A stretch of 13,561 nt of DNA from positions 1 to 13,561 of the forward strand of contig CALBJG010000074.1 of NCBI GenBank assembly GCA_937892865.1, given 5' to 3'. The translations under genes were made by a program, and so were the position numbers. Positions 6,838 through 13,408 of this stretch are shown here, piece by piece; the stretch's first letter is position 1, and every line of letters starts with the position of its first letter. The notes under the pieces are model-generated. The model was not told where the DNA came from, ran no database searches, and saw nothing but the letters and a program-made list of their open reading frames with translations. The DNA is from an uncultured Clostridia bacterium (GTDB lineage: Bacteria > Bacillota > Clostridia > Oscillospirales > Oscillospiraceae).

Positions 6838-8139
6838 TTATTCCTCAGTTGCCTCTTCAGCCTTGGGAGCAACTGCCACAGCAGCGTCCACAATGACTTT
6901 AACAGCCTTACGGCTCTCCAGGCTGGACTTGATTTCTGCTTCGGGAACCATTTCCTTGATCTTCTCAACTTCCATGCTGTACTGCTTTGCCAGGTTCTCG
7001 AACTCCTCGTTCAGATCCTCTTCAGAAACAGTGATGTTCTCGACCTCAATGATCTTTGCCAGGGTCACATTGACCTTAGCCTGCTTTTCAGCAGCGGGAC
7101 GGAAGGCATTACGCATAGTGGAAATGTCGCCACCCATCATCTTGGCATAGTTCTCCATGGAATAGCCGCTCATCTGCAACTGATAAGCAAAACGCTCCAT
7201 CTGGTTGTCCAGTTCTGCCTCAACAAGAGCCTTGGGCATCTCAACAGTAGCGTTTTCTGCAGCTTTATCGACACAAGCCTGCTCAAAAGCGGAGTCGATC
7301 TGCTTCTGTGCAGACTCCAGGGCTTTTGCGCGGATGTCAGCCTTCAATTCATCAAGCGTCTCAAACTCGGATACATCCTTTGCGAACTCATCGTCCTGGG
7401 CAGGCACATTGGTAACAGTGACCTTGTTCAACTTAACATGGAAAACAACAGCCTTGCCGGCCAGGTCAGCGTGGTAATCTTCGGGGAAAGTGATATCGAT
7501 ATCCTTTTCTTCGCCTGCGGTCATACCGACTACCTGCTCCTCAAAACCGGGAACAAAAGAGCCAGAGCCCAGTTTCAGGTCAAAGTTTTCACCCTTGCCG
7601 CCGTCAAAAGCAACGCCATTATCGAAGCCTTCAAAGTCAATGTTGGCAGTGTCGCCCATCTCTGCAGCGCGCTCAACGGTCTCGGTGGAAGCAACATTCT
7701 GCGCCATACGATCCAATTCAGCCTGAACCTGCTCGTCGGTAACAACAGCTTCCTTCTTCTCTACTTCGAGACCCTTGTAGTCACCGAGGGTAACTTCAGG
7801 GTACAGTTCGGTAGTCAGAGTAATGGTAACAATGTTATCATCGCTGATCTGCATATCGGTGAGGCTGGGACGGCCAACTGCCTTCACATCCTGCTTAATG
7901 ACAGCATATTCATAGACCTCGGGGAAAATCTCCTCAAGACCATCTTCATAGAAAACGTGAGCGCCGTACATAGCCTCGATCATCTTTCTGGGAGCCTTGC
8001 CCTTACGGAAGCCGGGAATCATGATGTTCTTGCGAGCCTTCAGATAAGCCTTGCTCACGCCGGACTCCATCAGTTCCTTATCGATCTCGACTACGATGGT
8101 AGCCTCATTGCCTTTTTTCTCAATGCTTTTGATATTCAT
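6838..8139 (-). CDS. tig: Trigger factor (ribosome-bound chaperone, peptidyl-prolyl isomerase)
   Basis: Trigger factor sits at the ribosome exit tunnel beside protein L23 and shields nascent chains. 433 residues with the chosen start. The N-terminal domain carries the ribosome-docking signature GFRKGKAP (43-50). The FKBP-like isomerase domain follows (about 145-235), with the segments GDTANIDFEGF, GSGSFVPGFEEQVVGM and GEEKDIDITFPEDY. The C-terminal helical chaperone arms run from about 240 to the end, which is rich in Ala and Glu. A longer frame from TTG 8154 would overlap the GGAGG site itself, so ATG 8139, 8 bases from GGAGG, is preferred. Codons are strongly CTG/AAG biased, like infB, suggesting high expression. 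It is the first gene of the tig-clpP-clpX unit and has an extended -10 promoter upstream. Confidence 0.97.
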   Translation of the reverse strand: MNIKSIEKKGNEATIVVEIDKELMESGVSKAYLKARKNIMIPGFRKGKAPRKMIEAMYGAHVFYEDGLEEIFPEVYEYAVIKQDVKAVGRPSLTDMQISDDNIVTITLTTELYPEVTLGDYKGLEVEKKEAVVTDEQVQAELDRMAQNVASTETVERAAEMGDTANIDFEGFDNGVAFDGGKGENFDLKLGSGSFVPGFEEQVVGMTAGEEKDIDITFPEDYHADLAGKAVVFHVKLNKVTVTNVPAQDDEFAKDVSEFETLDELKADIRAKALESAQKQIDSAFEQACVDKAAENATVEMPKALVEAELDNQMERFAYQLQMSGYSMENYAKMMGGDISTMRNAFRPAAEKQAKVNVTLAKIIEVENITVSEEDLNEEFENLAKQYSMEVEKIKEMVPEAEIKSSLESRKAVKVIVDAAVAVAPKAEEATEE

Positions 8140-8147
8140 ATTTGCAT

Positions 8148-8152
8148 CCTCC
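8148..8152 (-). promoter_or_regulatory. Ribosome binding site that decides the tig start
   Basis: GGAGG on the - strand with an 8-base spacer to ATG 8139. The alternative TTG at 8154 would begin on top of this site. Confidence 0.85.
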
Positions 8153-8160
8153 AAAAATCA

Positions 8161-8178
8161 AATCGCTTTTTTGCGATT
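8161..8178 (-). promoter_or_regulatory. Hairpin in the tig 5' leader
   Basis: An inverted repeat AATCGC-(6 bases)-GCGATT lies in the untranslated leader, ending 8 bases before the ribosome binding site. On the - strand the loop is six A's. It does not match CIRCE or a CtsR heptad repeat. It could stabilise the mRNA, tune translation or bind a protein; the function is unknown. Confidence 0.45.
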
Positions 8179-8207
8179 CTTTTATTTACATTTTTTGTAT
8201 CCGAGTT

Positions 8208-8236
8208 ATTTTATCAAAGAAAGTGAGAAAAGTCCA
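8208..8236 (-). promoter_or_regulatory. Extended -10 promoter for tig-clpP-clpX
   Basis: On the - strand: -35 TGGACT (8236-8231, four of six), a 17-base spacer, then -10 TAAAAT (8213-8208, five of six) directly preceded by TGA, giving the TGn extended -10 signature. Transcription would begin near 8201, leaving a leader of about 60 bases that contains the hairpin at 8161-8178. Confidence 0.7.
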
Positions 8237-8247
8237 CTCTTTTTCAC
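8223..8247 (-). terminator. Possible weak terminator after the metallophosphoesterase gene
   Basis: On the - strand GTGAAAAAG, a 6-base loop, then CTTTTCTCAC form a 9-bp stem with one bulged base, followed by TTTCTTT. It begins 8 bases after the stop at 8256. The stem is A/T rich and the T-run is interrupted, so termination may be partial. The loop and one arm contain the -35 box of the tig promoter. Confidence 0.3.
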
Positions 8248-8255
8248 AAAATTTT

Positions 8256-8945
8256 TTATAAAATTACTGGAAACGGCCGGAAATTCAAATGATCTGCAGA
8301 AACCAGTTTATATTCCACGCCATTCCACAAACCTTCTACAGCCAATTGGCAACTTCCCCCGTGCAAATGGCCGTAAAAACAGCGACGCACTTCATACTTC
8401 GAGAGCAGTTCCAGAATTTCAGGACATTCATAACCTTTATACCGTGGCGGATAATGAAGAAAAACCATTTTCGGGCGGTCTCCTGCCGCCTGCAAAGATG
8501 CTTCCAAACGCATCAATTCCCTGCGAAATACTTTTTCGTCATGTTCGCCGCTACGGTCTTCTTCAAAAAACCACCCACGGGTCCCGCACAAAGCCCATTC
8601 GTCATATTCAAAACAATTGTTATGCAGGATAAACTGATTTGAAAAGTTGTGTTCCAAACAAAACTTTTGGAATTTTGCGGCAGTACTCCACCAATAGTCG
8701 TGATTTCCTTTCAGTATGATCTTTCGGCCCGGGATCTCATTGAGCCACGCAAAATCCTCATAGGCTTCATCCAAACCCAATGCCCAGGATATATCGCCCA
8801 AAAGAATCACTGTGTCCTCCGGTTTGATGACAGACATACCGCTTTTTAATTTTTCCATATATCCGACCCAATTACCGCCGAATATATCCATCGGCTTCTG
8901 CGCGCCTAAACACAGGTGCAGATCGCCAATTGCATAAAGTGCCAT
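8256..8945 (-). CDS. Calcineurin-like metallophosphoesterase
   Basis: A 229-residue cytosolic protein with the full set of metallophosphoesterase motifs: GDLH (Asp8, His10), GDISW (Asp51), GNHD (Asn81, His82), a histidine in FLHYPP (164) and GHLHG (His193, His195). These residues bind two metal ions and act on phosphomono- or phosphodiesters. No signal peptide or membrane segment is visible. The substrate cannot be read from the sequence; relatives are usually annotated simply as metallophosphoesterase or serine/threonine phosphatase-like. The ATG has a clear AAGGAGT site (8951-8957). It starts 20 bases after the threonine-synthase-like gene, so it is probably the last gene of the lepB operon, just before the tig promoter. 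Confidence 0.9.
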   Translation of the reverse strand: MALYAIGDLHLCLGAQKPMDIFGGNWVGYMEKLKSGMSVIKPEDTVILLGDISWALGLDEAYEDFAWLNEIPGRKIILKGNHDYWWSTAAKFQKFCLEHNFSNQFILHNNCFEYDEWALCGTRGWFFEEDRSGEHDEKVFRRELMRLEASLQAAGDRPKMVFLHYPPRYKGYECPEILELLSKYEVRRCFYGHLHGGSCQLAVEGLWNGVEYKLVSADHLNFRPFPVIL

Positions 8946-8965
8946 ATCTGACTCCTTATAGTTGA

Positions 8966-9895
8966 TTAACGTTCAGCAGATTCCTCCACAAGCACCAGAG
9001 TCGTTTTATTTTCTCGTGTGCTTGCCCGATAGTCTTGCAGCGCACCGAAAGCGGATGCTGTAACGGAAGCGATCCGGTAGGAATCTGTACGCATTACGCT
9101 TCCTGCCACATGATCAAGACGCGCACCGGAAACCGCAGCTGCAAAAACGAACTGCTTTAATGCACCCAATTGTTCTTCCTCGACAGTAAATATGCTTCCG
9201 ACAGATTGGGCAAACAGATACTTTTGGCTTGCATCAAACCCATAACAATGATAAATCACCTGTTCGACGACCGGGTCATTTATGTTAGTGGCAACGCTCG
9301 TACAAATACCGCGACGGAGAACATCCCATACTGCATTTCCTTCGTCACAGGAAATAATGATCATCTCCAGGGGCAGACCCATTCTTTTTGCCATTAAAAC
9401 AGCGCTGACTGTTTCAATATCATCCGCATTAACTGCTATATCCAATGTCTCCGGAAATTTATCCATTTTTAATTCACCGAAAATACCAAATAGAAATGCG
9501 ATCCGGACAGCGGTATTAAACCAGGCGGACGGTCTTTCCTCTTTGTCATCGGCAATTTTATGGAACAGATTGTTAATTGCATACTGGAATTTCGACATGG
9601 GATTTCGCCATATTTCCGCAACTATGATCTTTTGACTCAAAGAAACAACTTTAACCGGGTTTCTGCCGATGGAAATATCCACATCCCACCCGGTCAATTT
9701 GGATCCGAAAAACAAATTCAGAATCTCCGCAACGCTCTGACCAAAGTTGCCGGAGATTACATGTTCCAAGTCTCTCTGATCTAACACAGGAAGTTTAAAG
9801 GGTACATAAAATCCGCCATCCGGCGCAAGATCACTTTGCAGTGTTCGATGGGCAGTATACGCGTCTTTGTTGTCTCTTGTGGTTACATACAACAT
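8966..9895 (-). CDS. Threonine-synthase-like protein lacking PLP-binding residues (probable pseudoenzyme)
   Basis: A 309-residue protein whose two ends resemble threonine synthase (ThrC, about 490 residues). The start reads MLYVTTRD, followed by LAPDGGFYVP (23-32), the ThrC N-terminal signature. A stretch around IVAEIWRNPMSKFQYAINNL (91-110) lines up with the ThrC segment LELFHGPTLAFKDVALQ, but the PLP-binding lysine of FKD is Gln104 here. The phosphate-binding SGDTG region and about 150 following residues are absent: the chain passes directly to SAWFNTAVRIAFLFGIFGEL (123-142), which resembles ThrC's NSINWARILAQ helix, and then to MAKRMGLPLEMIIISCDEGN (168-187), which resembles ThrC's AKKMGLP segment. 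The glycine-rich TGNFG before that is gone. The frame is intact with a normal start and ribosome binding site, so it looks maintained rather than decaying. It overlaps the dipeptidase gene by 13 bases. PLP catalysis is very unlikely; the actual role is unknown. Confidence 0.72.
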   Translation of the reverse strand: MLYVTTRDNKDAYTAHRTLQSDLAPDGGFYVPFKLPVLDQRDLEHVISGNFGQSVAEILNLFFGSKLTGWDVDISIGRNPVKVVSLSQKIIVAEIWRNPMSKFQYAINNLFHKIADDKEERPSAWFNTAVRIAFLFGIFGELKMDKFPETLDIAVNADDIETVSAVLMAKRMGLPLEMIIISCDEGNAVWDVLRRGICTSVATNINDPVVEQVIYHCYGFDASQKYLFAQSVGSIFTVEEEQLGALKQFVFAAAVSGARLDHVAGSVMRTDSYRIASVTASAFGALQDYRASTRENKTTLVLVEESAER

Positions 9896-10836
9896 TTTTT
9901 CATCACTCCCATAGCGTTATTCCAGAAAATATTGCGGACCATCTGTTCTGTTAAGCCACATTCACAGAGGCTGTCTGCAAATGCAGGATAGTCCTGAATA
10001 CCTCGAATGCCGTCAGTTAAATGGTCGCATCCGTCAAAATCAGCGCCTAAAGCAATATGCTTTGCATCCGGATCCATTGTCATCCAATGCAGAATATGCT
10101 TGCAAGCGGCACCGATATCTGCTTTTCCGCCAACAAAGTTGGCATATTGATTGAATCCGGCAACGCCGCCGGTCTGACAAATTGCACGGAACATATCATC
10201 GGTTAAGTTCCGTGTATGGTCGCATACAGCGCGGCTGTTGGAGTGGGATGCAACGATCGGCGCTTGCGTCATATCCATAATATCCCAAAAGGCCTCATCG
10301 CTGATATGGCTGACATCGATAATCATACCCAGGCGCTGGGCTTCTTTTACATATTCCCTTCCCAGATCAGTCAAACCGCCACCGGTAATATGAGAACCGG
10401 CAAGGGGGTTCTTTTCATTCCATCCTAAAGTGGTCATCCGAAAGCCGACTTGGTACAGATCCTGCAACAGTTCCGGGTCATAGCCAAAACCGGCTGGTCC
10501 CTCGATGGAAAGAATCGCAGACATAATACCGTTAGATGCATTCGCTTCAATATCCTCCGCAGTATAAGCCTGCACTATTTGACCGGAATTTCGCTCCAAC
10601 TCTCTGTGGACCGTTGCCAATTCCCGTTCAAACAGTTCTACCGGCGCGACGCCGAAATCTTCACAATCCGGCGTAGTTGTAAAGCAAGCGAAAAATTGGG
10701 CGTAAGATTCAAAAGCAGAAGCGCGCTCCAAGTCAATATGAAGTTCATTTTTCCGCAAAGGACCGCAAGCCCGATGATTCTCTCCCAATAATGCAAATGC
10801 CGTATCGCAATGTAGATCAAACATGGGAATATTCAT
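9883..10836 (-). CDS. Membrane dipeptidase (peptidase family M19)
   Basis: A 317-residue dinuclear zinc dipeptidase of the renal-dipeptidase family, which cleaves dipeptides including some with D-residues. The metal-binding set is complete: HxD in FDLHCDT (His9, Asp11), the bridging Glu112 in SIEGPAG, His177 in DVSHISD and His198 in ASHSNSRAV. The HTRNL segment (207-211) and GADFDG with Asp266 complete the active site. There is no signal peptide, so despite the family name the protein is probably cytosolic. The stop of yraN and this start share ATGA, a 4-base overlap, with GGAGG upstream, indicating coupled translation. At its 3' end it overlaps the threonine-synthase-like gene by 13 bases. 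A role in peptide or peptidoglycan-fragment turnover is possible but not shown. Confidence 0.95.
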   Translation of the reverse strand: MNIPMFDLHCDTAFALLGENHRACGPLRKNELHIDLERASAFESYAQFFACFTTTPDCEDFGVAPVELFERELATVHRELERNSGQIVQAYTAEDIEANASNGIMSAILSIEGPAGFGYDPELLQDLYQVGFRMTTLGWNEKNPLAGSHITGGGLTDLGREYVKEAQRLGMIIDVSHISDEAFWDIMDMTQAPIVASHSNSRAVCDHTRNLTDDMFRAICQTGGVAGFNQYANFVGGKADIGAACKHILHWMTMDPDAKHIALGADFDGCDHLTDGIRGIQDYPAFADSLCECGLTEQMVRNIFWNNAMGVMKKCCM

Positions 10837-11198
10837 TGAAAAGCATCCTCCATATGGATAATTCTGGGCTCTCGGGTCGAGATGCCGTCCGGCGCATATA
10901 CTTCGATCACATCAAACCGGGGCTGCAATTTTGTTGGGTTTTGGGACAAAAACAGGGCGGCTGTGGACCGCAGTTTGTTTTGTTTGAAATAATCCACATG
11001 ATCCGATGCGGATGCGAATTTATCCGATTTGCGGAGTTTTACCTCAACAAACGCTAACACTTTACGGTTTTGCGCGATCAGATCGATCTCTCCGTATCTG
11101 CATCGATAACCGGATGCAATGACCTTATAGCCATTTTTCCGCAAATACTCTGCGGCAAGTTGTTCACCCCAGGCGCCAACCAGATTATTCCGCCCCAT
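10833..11198 (-). CDS. yraN: YraN/UPF0102 family endonuclease-like protein
   Basis: A 121-residue protein with the Holliday-junction-resolvase-like nuclease fold seen in the UPF0102 family. Typical features are the opening GAWGEQLAAEYLRKNGY (8-24), then RYGEIDLIA (34-42, catalytic-type Glu37 and Asp39), FVEVKLR (50-56, the ExK pair Glu52 and Lys54), a KQNKL helix (72-76) and RFDVIEV near 93-99. Length is typical. The biological role of the family is not settled. It overlaps the end of rnhB by 14 bases with a TGAGGA site inside rnhB, and its stop overlaps the dipeptidase start (ATGA). The rnhB-yraN pairing is common in Firmicutes and supports the call. Confidence 0.93.
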   Translation of the reverse strand: MGRNNLVGAWGEQLAAEYLRKNGYKVIASGYRCRYGEIDLIAQNRKVLAFVEVKLRKSDKFASASDHVDYFKQNKLRSTAALFLSQNPTKLQPRFDVIEVYAPDGISTREPRIIHMEDAFQ

Positions 11199-11799
11199 AA
11201 AATTTCCTCAGGAACGTCATTCTGTGGATCGGGCAGGGACCTTTTTCCGTCAGCGCAGCATAGTGGACTTTGGTACCATAGCCCTTATGTATCTCAAATC
11301 CATATCCCGGATATGTATCAGCCGCTTCTACCATATAATCATCACGGGTCACTTTTGCCAAAACAGAAGCAGCCGCAATACTGGCGCTGAGGCTGTCACC
11401 GTGGACGACCGTTTGCGCAGGAACACCAAAATCACGGGACTGGTTTCCGTCGATCAATGCAAATTCCGGTTTTACAGACAAGCCTGCAATGGCTTGTTCC
11501 ATTGCAGATAGGGTTGCCTGCAAGATATTGATCTCATCAATGGTTTTATGGTCCACAAATACAATGCTGTATGCAATGGCGTTTTCTTTAATGATCGGCA
11601 GCAATTCCCTTCTGCGTTTATCGGAAAGTTTTTTACTGTCATCAAGGCCGGGGATATCCATATGAGGCGGCAGAATAACAGCAGCCGCGCACACAGGACC
11701 TGCCAAAGGGCCGCGCCCTGCTTCGTCAACGCCGCAGATCAATTGCAAGCCCTGGGAAAAATAGGTATCCTCGATCTGCCACAAATCCCGTTCACTCAT
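11185..11799 (-). CDS. rnhB: Ribonuclease HII
   Basis: An enzyme that removes RNA from RNA-DNA hybrids and excises single ribonucleotides from DNA. With the chosen start it is 204 residues. The type-2 signature GVDEAGRGPLAGPV holds Asp25 and Glu26; DDSKKLS follows at about 53-59; the third acidic residue is Asp117 in LIDGN; and the fourth is Asp153 in KVTRDDYM. The C-terminal GYGTKVHYAAL and GPCPIHRMTF segments are also typical. A frame extending to 11847 is open, but GGAGG at 11807-11811 lies 7 bases before ATG 11799, and that ATG overlaps the rbgA stop as ATGA, so the shorter form is chosen. rbgA-rnhB adjacency is a conserved Firmicute arrangement. Confidence 0.97.
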   Translation of the reverse strand: MSERDLWQIEDTYFSQGLQLICGVDEAGRGPLAGPVCAAAVILPPHMDIPGLDDSKKLSDKRRRELLPIIKENAIAYSIVFVDHKTIDEINILQATLSAMEQAIAGLSVKPEFALIDGNQSRDFGVPAQTVVHGDSLSASIAAASVLAKVTRDDYMVEAADTYPGYGFEIHKGYGTKVHYAALTEKGPCPIHRMTFLRKFYGAE

Positions 11800-12665
11800 T
11801 GCATATCCTCCGAAGATTCCAAAGTAAAGCGGCCAAGTTTGCCGCATCTGTATTCATCCAAAAGAACTTTTGCCATTCGCTCGGTATTGATCTCACCCCG
11901 GGCAAGCAGGTATCCGCGTTTTCTGCCTGCTTCTTCCAGAAGCACATAACCGGGTGTATCAGAAGGCATATCGATACCGTAACGGTTCTGCAAAGTTTGC
12001 GGATAGTACTTTAACAGCAATTCCATCAGATAGCAGGACAGTTCCTCTGTATCGATAATATTTTCTTTCACTGCCCCGGTATAGGCTAATTTCATACCCA
12101 CATTGGGATCTTCAAATTTCGGCCAAAGGATACCGGGCGTATCCAAAAGAAGAAGACCGTTATCCACAGTAACCCATTGTTTACCGCGGGTAACACCCGG
12201 ACGGTTCTCTGCTTTTGCGCCCTTTCTGCCGGAGATTTGATTGATCAGTGTAGACTTACCAACATTGGGGATTCCCACGATCATCACACGCACAGGGCGA
12301 TTCATACCCCGGGCAGCATTGCGCTCGATTTTTTCTTTTAAAACGCTGCGGACAGCCGGCTGAAAATCAGAAATACCTTTGCGGCTTTTACAATCTGTTG
12401 CCACTGCCGCCATACCTTTTCCGCGAAAATACGCGAGCCACTGCTTTGTCATTTCCGGATCAGCAAGGTCCATTCGATTCAGAACGATAATCCGTGGCTT
12501 TGCGCCGCAGATCGCATCGATATCCGGATTTCTGCTGGAGATCGGAATACGGGCATCCACGATCTCACAGACAGCATCTACCTGCTTAAGATCTGCTTCG
12601 ATCTGTCGCCGGGTCTTTGTCATATGACCGGGATACCACTGAATATTCATTTGTTCAGATGCCAT
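11796..12665 (-). CDS. rbgA: Ribosome biogenesis GTPase RbgA/YlqF
   Basis: A circularly permuted GTPase needed for late maturation of the 50S subunit; in Bacillus it associates with 45S precursors. 289 residues. The N-terminal IQWYPGHMTK (8-17) is characteristic of the family. The motif order is permuted as expected: G4 NRMDL (63-67) comes first, then G1 GIPNVGKST (131-139), switch I PGVTRG (156-161) and G3 DTPGI (175-179). An RNA-binding-type C-terminal helical domain follows. The G4 lysine is replaced by arginine, a variation I believe occurs in related YlqF proteins. The start ATG at 12665 has a GGAG site 10 bases upstream and shares TAATG with the lepB stop (1-base overlap); an internal ATG at 12650 has no such site. 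Confidence 0.96.
   Translation of the reverse strand: MASEQMNIQWYPGHMTKTRRQIEADLKQVDAVCEIVDARIPISSRNPDIDAICGAKPRIIVLNRMDLADPEMTKQWLAYFRGKGMAAVATDCKSRKGISDFQPAVRSVLKEKIERNAARGMNRPVRVMIVGIPNVGKSTLINQISGRKGAKAENRPGVTRGKQWVTVDNGLLLLDTPGILWPKFEDPNVGMKLAYTGAVKENIIDTEELSCYLMELLLKYYPQTLQNRYGIDMPSDTPGYVLLEEAGRKRGYLLARGEINTERMAKVLLDEYRCGKLGRFTLESSEDMQ
11807..11811 (-). promoter_or_regulatory. Ribosome binding site that decides the rnhB start
   Basis: GGAGG on the - strand with a 7-base spacer to ATG 11799, inside the last codons of rbgA. It favours the 204-residue protein over a frame with 16 more residues. Confidence 0.8.
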
Positions 12666-13288
12666 TATGAAAGCACTCCAATTCTGCTAAAATCCCGTTT
12701 ATCCGTGGTATTCGCCTTGCCGGGAAACACAAGAAAGATTGCCTTACCCATAACTTCGCGACAATCGATCTGACCGATTTCAATACTTCTGCTGTCTTTG
12801 GAACTGTTACGGTTATCTCCCATCACAAACAAGCAGCCCTCATCAACCACAATTGGGAAACTGATCCCCTCATAGGTGTTGGTCGGGGTCAGCGTATAAG
12901 GCTCGTCCAACGCCTCGCCATCCACATACACAACACCGGCAGCAAAATCAATATCAACAGTTTGCCCTTCGGTGGCGATCACACGCTTTACGATTGGCTC
13001 ACCATCGTTAAAAGATTTCTTGCTTGCAACGATAATATCGCCTTTACGAGGTTCACCAAATACAGCGTTGTTTAAAAGGATCAGCCAGTCGCCATTTACG
13101 AGGGTATTTTTCATAGACGGACCGGACACGATCACTACACGAAACAGCAAAACGCAGACAAGAACAACCACAACTACCAGCGTAACAAAATCGCGCAGAT
13201 AGGACAACACATTTTGCTGCATCGTCAGTTCTTCGTTTTCCTTATCTTTCTTATCAAAAATATGAATTTCTTTATTAAATACTTTCAA
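12665..13288 (-). CDS. lepB: Signal peptidase I
   Basis: The membrane serine protease that removes signal peptides from exported proteins, acting on the outer face of the cytoplasmic membrane. With the chosen TTG start it has 207 residues. A lysine- and glutamate-rich N-terminal segment (about 1-25) is followed by one membrane span (about 34-55, LVVVVVLVCVLLF). Then come the catalytic Ser58 in SGPSMKNTL, Lys101 in IVKRVIA, and the box-E motif GDNRNSSKDSR (157-167). The frame is open to ATG 13348, but that ATG lies in the -10 box of the promoter. GGAGGG with a 7-base spacer points to TTG 13288. It is the first gene after rplS and ends in TAATG overlap with rbgA; the rplS-lepB-rbgA-rnhB order is typical of Firmicutes. 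Confidence 0.95.
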   Translation of the reverse strand: MKVFNKEIHIFDKKDKENEELTMQQNVLSYLRDFVTLVVVVVLVCVLLFRVVIVSGPSMKNTLVNGDWLILLNNAVFGEPRKGDIIVASKKSFNDGEPIVKRVIATEGQTVDIDFAAGVVYVDGEALDEPYTLTPTNTYEGISFPIVVDEGCLFVMGDNRNSSKDSRSIEIGQIDCREVMGKAIFLVFPGKANTTDKRDFSRIGVLS

Positions 13289-13295
13289 CGGTCTT

Positions 13296-13301
13296 CCCTC
13301 C
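13296..13301 (-). promoter_or_regulatory. Ribosome binding site that decides the TTG start of lepB
   Basis: GGAGGG on the - strand with a 7-base spacer to TTG 13288. No upstream ATG in frame has a comparable site. Confidence 0.75.
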
Positions 13302-13305
13302 AACC

Positions 13306-13329
13306 GTAAATTAACCTTTTGGCATTTAC
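13306..13329 (-). promoter_or_regulatory. Hairpin in the lepB leader
   Basis: On the - strand GTAAAT-GCC-AAAA-GGT-TA-ATTTAC folds into a 9-bp stem-loop with a small bulge, ending 4 bases before GGAGGG. It would sit between the predicted transcription start and the ribosome binding site. Whether it regulates translation is unknown. Confidence 0.4.
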
Positions 13330-13346
13330 ATACCATCACAACATAC

Positions 13347-13375
13347 ATTATACACGATTTTTACAAATAAAAAAA
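13347..13375 (-). promoter_or_regulatory. Promoter for the lepB operon
   Basis: A perfect TATAAT -10 box (13352-13347) on the - strand. The only -35 candidate at 17 bases is TTTTTT (13375-13370), which is weak and lies in the T-run of the rplS terminator stem. Transcription would begin near 13340, about 50 bases before the TTG start. Confidence 0.55.
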
Positions 13376-13399
13376 GAGGGTTTCCCCTCTTTTTTTATT
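13366..13399 (-). terminator. rplS intrinsic terminator
   Basis: A 15-bp stem with a 4-base loop; the core is AAAAAAAGAGGG (13369-13380) paired with CCCTCTTTTTTT (13385-13396), and three more A-T pairs extend it. On the - strand it begins 9 bases after the rplS stop and ends in seven T's. Because the sequence is symmetric it could also work on the + strand. Confidence 0.85.
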
Positions 13400-13408
13400 C
13401 TTTTTGCA

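Noticed and set aside
6808..8226. A 472-codon open frame on the + strand opposite tig.
   Set aside because: Trigger factor on the other strand is unmistakable. The antisense translation is low-complexity in composition, without a family signature, and starts without a ribosome binding site.
6785..8255. Search for CtsR heptad repeats or a CIRCE element controlling tig/clpP.
   Set aside because: No GGTCAAA tandem repeat or TTAGCACTC-N9-GAGTGCTAA-like sequence was seen in the gaps before clpP or tig.
11796..12665. G4 motif of RbgA reads NRMD rather than NKxD.
   Set aside because: Asn and Asp are kept, all other G motifs are intact, and I believe Lys-to-Arg in G4 occurs in other YlqF-type proteins, so it is not treated as loss of function.
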